This document shows, in pieces, positions 7,006 through 13,800 of a stretch of 18,547 nucleotides of DNA. Each line of letters opens with the position of its first letter. Position 1 is the stretch's first letter. A program made the translations under genes and the position numbers. The notes under the pieces were generated by a model. It was not told where the DNA came from and made no database searches. It saw nothing but the letters and a program-made list of their open reading frames with translations. Where the stretch lies: the NCBI GenBank assembly GCA_035552275.1, contig DASZLR010000206.1, positions 1 to 18,547 on the forward strand, read 5' to 3'. This DNA comes from DASVLX01 sp035552275. GTDB taxonomy: Bacteria > Actinomycetota > Actinomycetes > Mycobacteriales > Pseudonocardiaceae.

Positions 7006-7899
7006 ATGGCACGGTTCATCAGGTGGCTGCGCTCCAACGCCGACGGCTTCTTCGCGCTGGTCATCGCGCTGACCGTCGGCCTGTTGGGGGTACTCGACGT
7101 ACTCAACAGCAACCAGGTCGACCCGGCCATCCTGCTGATTCTCGCCCTGCTCGCGACCACCCTGCTGCGCGACCGGCTGTCGGCGTCCCGGGCGCTGGTC
7201 GACGCGTCCTCGGTGCGGCTGCTGCACGGGCACGAGGTGTCCCAGGCGCACGCCCGCGCCCGCCGGGACACCGAGCTCTGGGCATTCAAAGGCGGCACCG
7301 GAACCTACCTTCGCGCCGTCACCCTCCGGGAATGCGTGCGGAATGCCCGCCGGGACAAGGGAACCCTGCGGGTGCGGGTGGAAATCATCGACCCCACCAA
7401 CGAATCGCTGGCCCAGCAGTACGCGCAGTTCCGCTCGTCGCTCACCCCCGGCCCGGACCGCACCGGGGAATTATGGACGCTGGAGCGCACCCGCAAGGAA
7501 TCGTTCGCGACGGTCCTGGCCGCGTGCTGGTACCGCCAGCGGTTCGCCTTTCTCGACATCAACGTCGGGCTTTCCCAGGTGATGACCACATTCCGCTGGG
7601 ACCTGTCGTCCAACTGCGTGATCATGACCCAGGAAGACCCGAACAGCCCGGCGCTGATGTTCGAGAAGGGCCGGCCGCACTATCGCGCCTACAACCGGGA
7701 GCTCGCGGCGAGCTTCCAGCAGGCCCGGCCGGTGCCGATCGAGCGGGCGGCCGATCTGGCACTGTCCGACGAGCCCACCGTCGATGAGGCGCGGCGACTG
7801 TTCACCAAACTGGACCTGGGGCTGCCCAGTTCCTTCACCGACCGCGACATCACCGACATCATCCGCAAGGCAATCCAACCGAAAAACCCTTACTGGTAA
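7006..7899 (+). CDS. Two-TM protein of unknown family with conserved FKGG(T/S)GT-containing cytoplasmic domain (paralog A)
   Basis: A 297-residue protein that I cannot assign to a named family. Two hydrophobic helices at about 14-33 and 40-54 form an N-terminal membrane hairpin, leaving residues 58-297 probably in the cytoplasm. That domain has FKGGTGT (94-100), RAVTL and ECVRNAR, a strand ending in DPT (129-131), the ATVLAACWY helix, TTFRWDLS, LSDEPTVDEAR, and the ending TDRDITDIIRKAI...NPYW. The order 'beta strand-Gly-rich turn-helix-strand-DP' recalls PLD-like folds, but no HxK motif is present, so this is speculative. The same domain recurs in the gene at 16692-17633. The start ATG has an AGGCGG stretch before it. 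It is the first gene of an operon: its TAA overlaps the next ATG (TAATG). Confidence 0.85.
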   Translation: MARFIRWLRSNADGFFALVIALTVGLLGVLDVLNSNQVDPAILLILALLATTLLRDRLSASRALVDASSVRLLHGHEVSQAHARARRDTELWAFKGGTGTYLRAVTLRECVRNARRDKGTLRVRVEIIDPTNESLAQQYAQFRSSLTPGPDRTGELWTLERTRKESFATVLAACWYRQRFAFLDINVGLSQVMTTFRWDLSSNCVIMTQEDPNSPALMFEKGRPHYRAYNRELAASFQQARPVPIERAADLALSDEPTVDEARRLFTKLDLGLPSSFTDRDITDIIRKAIQPKNPYW

Positions 7900-8603
7900 T
7901 GGACTACGAGCACATTCGAGCGTCCATGGTGGACGGCACAGCCGACCGGGTCGTGCCGCGATGGGCCGTCGGCGTGCTCGGCGAGGTGATCGACGGGCGG
8001 CGGGCCATCACGGCCGTGCGTCACCCGCTCGGGTTCGTCTGCCTGCCGCTGTGGCGGGACGGCGGCGCCGGCGCCTGCACGCACGTCTGGAGCGACCGCC
8101 TGACCCAAGCCAGCCCCACCACCTCCACCATGCACGCGCACAGCTGGGACCTGACCAGCTACGTCCTCTATGGACAGTTGCGCAACGAGTTGGTCGACGT
8201 GCGCGAACTGACCGACCGGGCCGACAGCGCCGAAGCGACAGCGCATCGGGTCTTCGAGGTGCACACCGGCCAGGAGGCCGACGAGATCCGCCGCACTCCC
8301 CGGCTGGTCCGCGGTCGCGCCCACGCCACCGACCGGCACCAGCGAGGCGAGGTGTACGCCCTGCCCGCCGGGGTATTCCACCAGACGGTGGTCGAACGCG
8401 AGACCGCCACCATCGCCCTCGGCAGCCACCGCCCCGGCGGCGTCGACCTCGCGCTCGGCGACGTCGAGACGGCCACCCATCGGGTGAGCCGGTTCCACTG
8501 CGACCGGGACGAGACGGCGCGCGTCGCCCGGATGGTTGTCGAACGGCTCGCGGAAAGCCTGCCGCCACGGGAAAAGGAGAAGCAATGCTGCCACGGAGCA
8601 TAA
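7899..8603 (+). CDS. Cupin-fold protein with a three-His site (cysteine-dioxygenase-like)
   Basis: A 234-residue protein with a likely cupin barrel. The first cupin motif is seen as H79-x-H81 (MHAHSWDLTSYVLYG, followed by G92), and the second ends in H161 (EVYALPAGVFHQTV). His-x-His plus one distant His, without an obvious metal-binding Glu, resembles the three-His iron site of the cysteine-dioxygenase group. Other residues there are not matched, so the substrate is unknown. The first 60 residues (HPLGFVCLPLWRDG) look like an extra beta-rich cap. The ATG overlaps the stop of the two-TM gene by one base, and the 3' end overlaps the phosphatase start by 19 bases, so the three products are probably made together. 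It has no signal peptide and should be cytoplasmic. Confidence 0.8.
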   Translation: MDYEHIRASMVDGTADRVVPRWAVGVLGEVIDGRRAITAVRHPLGFVCLPLWRDGGAGACTHVWSDRLTQASPTTSTMHAHSWDLTSYVLYGQLRNELVDVRELTDRADSAEATAHRVFEVHTGQEADEIRRTPRLVRGRAHATDRHQRGEVYALPAGVFHQTVVERETATIALGSHRPGGVDLALGDVETATHRVSRFHCDRDETARVARMVVERLAESLPPREKEKQCCHGA

Positions 8604-9493
8604 CGGCGCCGGCGGACGCTCGGGTGGACATCGAGGCGGCGCGATCTCTCGCGGTGCGGGCGGCCGAGTCCGCCGGGGCGCTCATCCGCGCCGACCTCGC
8701 GATCGGCACTGACGGCGGAGCCGGCAACGGGGTCGACATCCGCGCCAAGGGCGATGCCGGCGACCTCGTCACCAATCTGGATATCGCCGCCGAACGGCGC
8801 ATCGTGAAACGCATCCGGGGCGGATTCCCCGACCATCGCATTCTCACCGAGGAAGCCGGCCTGCTGGACGCGGCGGACGATGACTGGCTGTGGTTGGTCG
8901 ATCCACTCGACGGGACCAACAACGTGGCGATCGGCCTGCACGCGTACGTCGTCGGCATCGCCCTGTGCCACCACGGTGTGCCGGTGGTCGGCGTGGTGCA
9001 CGACCCGATCGCCGGACATACCTGGTCGGCGGTGCGCGGCCGGGGCGCGCTCGGCCCCACCGGGCCGTTCACTCGAACGAGGCGCCGACCGGCCGGCGAT
9101 CCGGTGATCGCCTGGGTGCAGGGCTACGGCGTCGCGCGGCGCGACGAGACAGCCCGCTCGATCCGGCTGGGCCTGGAATCCGGCGCGCGGCGGGTGCTGC
9201 AACTCTGGGCGCCGCTGCTGTGCTGGGTGATGCTGGCCCGTGGCGACATCGACGGATTCGTCGGCTATCGGGCCGGAATCGTGGATCTACCGGCCGGCGC
9301 GCTGATCGCCCGGGAGGCCGGCATCACGATCTACGACTTCGACGGCTCGCCGTTCGACGACGGGGTGGGCCGGCCCGAGGACGACCAGCACCTGGACTTC
9401 GTGGCCGGGCCACCGGACACGGTGTCCGACCTGCTCGTCATGGTGAAGGCGGCCGGCGACCCGGCGGACGGCGGGTCAGCCGGTGGCCAGTAG
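8585..9493 (+). CDS. Inositol-monophosphatase-family phosphatase
   Basis: A 302-residue Mg-dependent phosphatase of the IMPase/FBPase/CysQ superfamily. Metal ligands are in place: the Glu pair of HRILTEEAG (E89/E90), D106 and D109 in VDPLDGT, and D234 in IVDLPAGALIAREAG; GDLVTNLD at 59-66 is also typical. The Trp that usually precedes the last Asp is Val here. The family includes inositol-1-phosphatase, histidinol-phosphatase, fructose bisphosphatase and PAP phosphatase, and the sequence does not decide among them. The ATG at 8585 was chosen because AGGAG lies close before it; the frame is open further upstream, but only as a shadow of the cupin gene. It overlaps the cupin gene by 19 bases, and its 3' end overlaps the convergent permease gene by 18 bases. 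Confidence 0.92.
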   Translation: MLPRSITAPADARVDIEAARSLAVRAAESAGALIRADLAIGTDGGAGNGVDIRAKGDAGDLVTNLDIAAERRIVKRIRGGFPDHRILTEEAGLLDAADDDWLWLVDPLDGTNNVAIGLHAYVVGIALCHHGVPVVGVVHDPIAGHTWSAVRGRGALGPTGPFTRTRRRPAGDPVIAWVQGYGVARRDETARSIRLGLESGARRVLQLWAPLLCWVMLARGDIDGFVGYRAGIVDLPAGALIAREAGITIYDFDGSPFDDGVGRPEDDQHLDFVAGPPDTVSDLLVMVKAAGDPADGGSAGGQ

Positions 9494-10741
9494 CACGCCG
9501 ACACTCGCCGCCAACGCCACGACCGCCAGCACGAGACCCATTCGGACAAACCTGGGCAGCGCCATCCGAAGGCCGTGATCACGGCAGGACTCCAGGCACA
9601 GCAAGGTCGCCAGCGAAGCCCACGGCGTCACGATCGGTCCCACATTGGTGCCGATCAGCAGGGCCAGCAGTTGGTCGTGATTGGCCACCGGTACGACCGC
9701 CTCGCCCGCCGTGTACGCCGGCAGGTTGTTGAGCACATTGGACAGTCCGGCGCCGGCCGCGGCGGCCCGGTAGTCGCCACCGGCGCCGGGATCGGCGCCG
9801 ACGATCGCGGTCATGATCCGGTCCAGCCCGAACCGGCTCAGCGTCGGCACCACCAGGAACATCCCGGTGACCAGCACCAGCAGCTGCCACGGGATCAGGC
9901 TCAGCCGGAGGTGCCGACGATCCAGCACGGCGAACGCGACCAGCACGATCACCGCCGCGACCGCCGCCGCGTAGCCGATCTGGTCGCGCACGAACGGAAT
10001 CGCGACGATGAACAGCAGGCAGGCCGTCGCCGCCGTCCAGAACAGCGTGCGCTGCCGGGGCTGTTCCAGTCTCAGCGGCTCCGGCGGCAGATAGCGGTCC
10101 GCGCCGCGCCGGCCGCGCCGCCAGTACCCGAGCCAGAGCACCAGCATGGTCGCCGCCAGCGCGGCCAGTTGCGGCGCCCACATTCGGGCGACGAACCCCG
10201 GCGCGTCCAGCGCCACCCGGTTGGCGGCCAACAGGTTCGTCAGGTTGGACACCGGCAGCAGCAGGCTCGCCGTGTTCGCCAGCCACAGCGTGGTCATCGC
10301 CAGCGGCAGCGGCGCGATCCCGGCCCGCGCCGCCAGCGCCAGCATGACCGGCGTGAGCAGCACCGCCGTGGTGTCCAGATTGAGAAAAATGGTGGTGCAG
10401 GCGGCAAAGGCCACCGCCAGCAGGAAAAGGGCCAGGTAGTTGCCCCGGCCGACGATGGCCAGCCGGTCGGCGATGACATCGAAGACCTGGGCCTCGCGGG
10501 CGAGTTTGGCCAGCACGATCACGCTGCCCAAAAACAGCAACAACGGCGCTATCCGGCGCATATTGGCCCCGGCTTCGGCCGCCGGCAACAATCCGGTGAC
10601 CACGCAGAGCAGCCCGGCCGCCAGCAGGCCGATCCGGACCCAGTCCAGCACGCTGGGACCAGCCAGTAACGCGCGAACCCGCGCGGCCATGCCCGGGGCG
10701 TCGCCGACGGCCGGCGGCCGGCGGAAACTGGCTGGACGCAC
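9476..10741 (-). CDS. ArsB-like ion-transporter-superfamily permease
   Basis: An integral membrane protein of about 421 residues with roughly ten to twelve hydrophobic segments. Signatures shared with ArsB and related anion or Na+/H+ carriers (IT superfamily) are NLDTTAVLLTP near 121, ANTASLLLPVSNLTNLL near 155, and in the C-terminal half NVLNNLPAY near 333 and GTNVGPIVTPWASLATLL near 362. No arsR, arsC or other arsenic gene is nearby, so arsenite export is not assured and another anion is possible. The start is a GTG at 10741 without a good ribosome-binding site; the Met at codon 18 is an alternative. The gene is read away from the NACHT gene with a 68-base gap, and its end overlaps the phosphatase gene by 18 bases. 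Confidence 0.85.
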   Translation of the reverse strand: MRPASFRRPPAVGDAPGMAARVRALLAGPSVLDWVRIGLLAAGLLCVVTGLLPAAEAGANMRRIAPLLLFLGSVIVLAKLAREAQVFDVIADRLAIVGRGNYLALFLLAVAFAACTTIFLNLDTTAVLLTPVMLALAARAGIAPLPLAMTTLWLANTASLLLPVSNLTNLLAANRVALDAPGFVARMWAPQLAALAATMLVLWLGYWRRGRRGADRYLPPEPLRLEQPRQRTLFWTAATACLLFIVAIPFVRDQIGYAAAVAAVIVLVAFAVLDRRHLRLSLIPWQLLVLVTGMFLVVPTLSRFGLDRIMTAIVGADPGAGGDYRAAAAGAGLSNVLNNLPAYTAGEAVVPVANHDQLLALLIGTNVGPIVTPWASLATLLCLESCRDHGLRMALPRFVRMGLVLAVVALAASVGVLLATG

Positions 10742-10797
10742 GTCGAGTCATCTTATGCCGGATCACCGGATGACTGGTGGGCAGGTCGCACACCCGC

Positions 10798-10803
10798 GAT
10801 ACT
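10798..10803 (+). promoter_or_regulatory. Candidate -10 element (GATACT) for a leaderless NACHT-gene transcript
   Basis: GATACT ends seven bases before the ATG at 10810, so a transcript would begin at or next to the start codon. No Shine-Dalgarno sequence lies before this ATG. The first base departs from TANNNT and the -35 region is unclear. If the GTG at 10777 were used instead, this element would lie inside the coding region. Confidence 0.33.
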
Positions 10804-10809
10804 GAAAAC

Positions 10810-13800
10810 ATGAGGTGGCAAGGCGGCCTGGGGGACGGCGCGAGCGGCCGTTTCTCCTGGCGTTCCGATCATCCGGTCGATATCTTCATCAGCTATTCGC
10901 CGGCCGACGAGCGGTGGGCCACCTGGGTGGCCTGGCAGTTGGAGGCCGAGGGCTACCGCACGCTCCTCCAGGCCTGGGACTTCGTGCCGGGCAGCAACTT
11001 CATCGACTTCATGGATCGTGGCGTGCGCGAGGCGGCCGTGGTGGTGGCCATGCTGTCGCCCAACTACCTGCAGTCCCGGTACGGCCGGATGGAGTGGCAG
11101 GCGGCGCTGCGCACCGACGTGGACAAGCTGGTCACGGTGCGCATCGCGGACTGCCCGCTGGACGGCCTGCTGGCCACCATCACCTGGGTGGACCTCGTCG
11201 ATGTGGGCGACGCGGAGCAGGCCCGACGGGCGTTGCTCGGCCGGCTGCGGCAGGCGCTGGACGGCCGGGCGAAACCGTTGCGGGAACCGGATTTTCCGCA
11301 GGACGAGCAGCCGCCAGGCCGCAGCGCTGTGGACCTCACCCACCAGCCGCCGGAGGACCACCCACCGGCCACCGGGTCCTGGGAGCCCCCGCACAGCCGG
11401 CGGGCGCCGGTGACACCGCCGGCCTATCCGCCCGCCGTGCCGGCCGGGCCGCGGCAACGCGACACGATCACCCTGTTACATGTGCCCGGCCCCCGGTTCG
11501 GCCGGGGCATGGCGGACCCGGACGAGCCGCTGCACGCCAAGGACCTGCAAGCCCGGATCTGGGCCAATGTCACCAGACTCGCCGACTCAGGTGTGTCCAA
11601 ACCGGACTTGATCGTGGTCACCGGCGACCTCACCGAGTCGGCGAAACCGCGCGAGATCGATGAGGCGCTGACGTTTCTGACCGGGCTGCGAGTGCTGCTC
11701 GGCCTGGAGCCCGACCGACTGATCCTGGTGCCCGGCGGCCACGACGTGTCGAAGGCCGCCTGCGCCTCGTACTTCTCCCACTGCGAGGCGGAGGACATCC
11801 CGCCACAGGAGCCGTACTTCCCGAAGCTGAAGCACTACGCCGACCTGTTCAACCAGCTCTATCAGGGTTTCGAGGGGCTGGTCTTCGACGTCGCCCAGCC
11901 GTGGACGCTGTTCGCCCTGCCCGAGTTGCGGGTGGCCGTCGCCGGCCTGAACTCGACCATGGCCGCCAGCCACCGCGCCGAGGACAACTACGGCTGGATC
12001 GGCGAGCGACAGGCCGCCTGGTTCGCCGACCGGCTGCGTCCGTTCGAGGAGTCCGGCTGGCTGCGGATCGGCCTGCTGCGGCACGATCCCGCGCCCGGCG
12101 CCGGAGTCGCCGGGGCCGATCCCGCGCTGCTGCGCGACGCCGGCACGCTGGGCCGGCTGCTCGGCCGCAGACTGAACTTCGTGCTGCACGGACCGGGCCC
12201 CGGCGGCGCCCGGCTGGACTTCGTGGACCCCGATCTGCCGGTGCTGCCGGCCGCCCGGCCCGGCCAGGACGAGGTGGTCCAGGTGACCGCCGACGGGCTG
12301 ACCCGGTTCTCCGGCCACGACGACCAGCCCACCGAGAACCCGGAAACCCTGCGCCGCCGCTGGCACGCGGTGTCCGGCGCGTTCAGCGCGGCCAAGTCGA
12401 AAGACGCCGCCGAGGCCGAGTCGGCGATCGAGCCGGCGGCGCAGCCCGAACAGGACCGGCCGCAGCCGGCCGCCGATCCGCACAGCCTGTTGCTGGACCG
12501 CGTCGCGGAGGTGTGCCGGACCCGCTACCCGAAGGCCAGCGTCCGCCGGGTCGACGTCGAGCCGGCGCACCTCCTGATCACCGATCAGGAGGACGGTTTC
12601 AGCCCGCAGCGGCGGATCGCCGCCCACGTCGGCGAGCCGACCCGGGAGGTGCTCGACGATTTCCTGCGGGTGGACCCCGACCCCGGCTCGGAACTGGTCT
12701 ACCAGGGCCCGCCGGCGGCGCACGCGCTGCGCGAGGAAGCCCATCGCCGGGGCGTCCGGCTGCGCAGCTTCATCGAGTTCCAGGGCCTGCTGGACCTGCG
12801 CGGCTACCTCGGCCGGCAGACCCGGCGGCTGCGCACCGATCCGCGTTATCCGCCGGAACTGTATGTGCCGCAACGGTTCCGCACGCTTGACCGGGACGAT
12901 CACGACGTGCGCGACGACCTGGCCACCGAGTTGGTCGACCTGGTCACCGCCGACCGCCCCAGGTTCGTCCTGCTGCTCGGCGATTTCGGCCGGGGCAAGA
13001 CGTTCGCGCTGCGCGAGGTCGCCCGGCGGATCGCGGAGACCATGCCGCACCTGGTGCCGATCCTGATCGAGCTGCGCACGTTGGACAAGGCGCACACCGT
13101 CGACGGCCTGGTCGCCGCGCATCTGGCCAACGAGGGCGAGGAGCTGATCGACCTCAAGGCATTCCACTACATGCTCCGGGAAGGCCGAATCGTGCTGCTG
13201 TTCGACGGTTTTGACGAACTGGTCAGCCGGATCAGCTACGACCGCGCCGCGGACCACCTGGAAACGCTGCTGCGGGCCGCGCAGGACCGAGCGAAGATCG
13301 TGGTGACCAGCCGTACGCAGCATTTCAAGTCGACCGCCCAGGTGTTCACCGTATTGGGTGAACGGGTCGGGCTGCTGCCGTACCGGCGAATTCTGAATGT
13401 CGAGGACTTCACGCCGGCGCAGGTGCGCGCGTTCCTGGTGAACCGCTACGGCGGCGACGAGCGGAAAGCCGACGACCGGATGGGGCTGATCAAGGGGATC
13501 GCGGATGTGCTCGGGCTGTCCCGGAATCCGCGGATGCTCAGCTTCATCGCCGACCTGGACGACGACCGGCTGCGCGCGGCCGCGCACGCTCGGCAGACGG
13601 TCAGCGCGGCCGCGCTGTACGGCGAGATCCTGCACTCCTGGATGTCCTACGAGGCCGAGCGGGCCCGGCGCGGCCCCGGCACCTCGATCGGTCTGCGGCT
13701 GGAGGACCAGTGGCGGGCGGTGACCGCGCTGGCCCGCCGGCTCTGGGAGACCGGCGAGTCGTACCTCCGGCTGTCCGAGCTGACCGAGGTGGCCGGCACG

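Noticed and set aside
7784..8584. Upstream extension of the phosphatase reading frame
   Set aside because: Arg/Pro-rich sequence overlapping the two-TM and cupin genes; the AGGAG before the ATG at 8585 and the family start fit the short form.
9476..10741. Reading the permease as an arsenic-resistance gene
   Set aside because: Motifs fit the wider transporter superfamily, and no arsR, arsC or other arsenic gene is present, so the substrate is left open.
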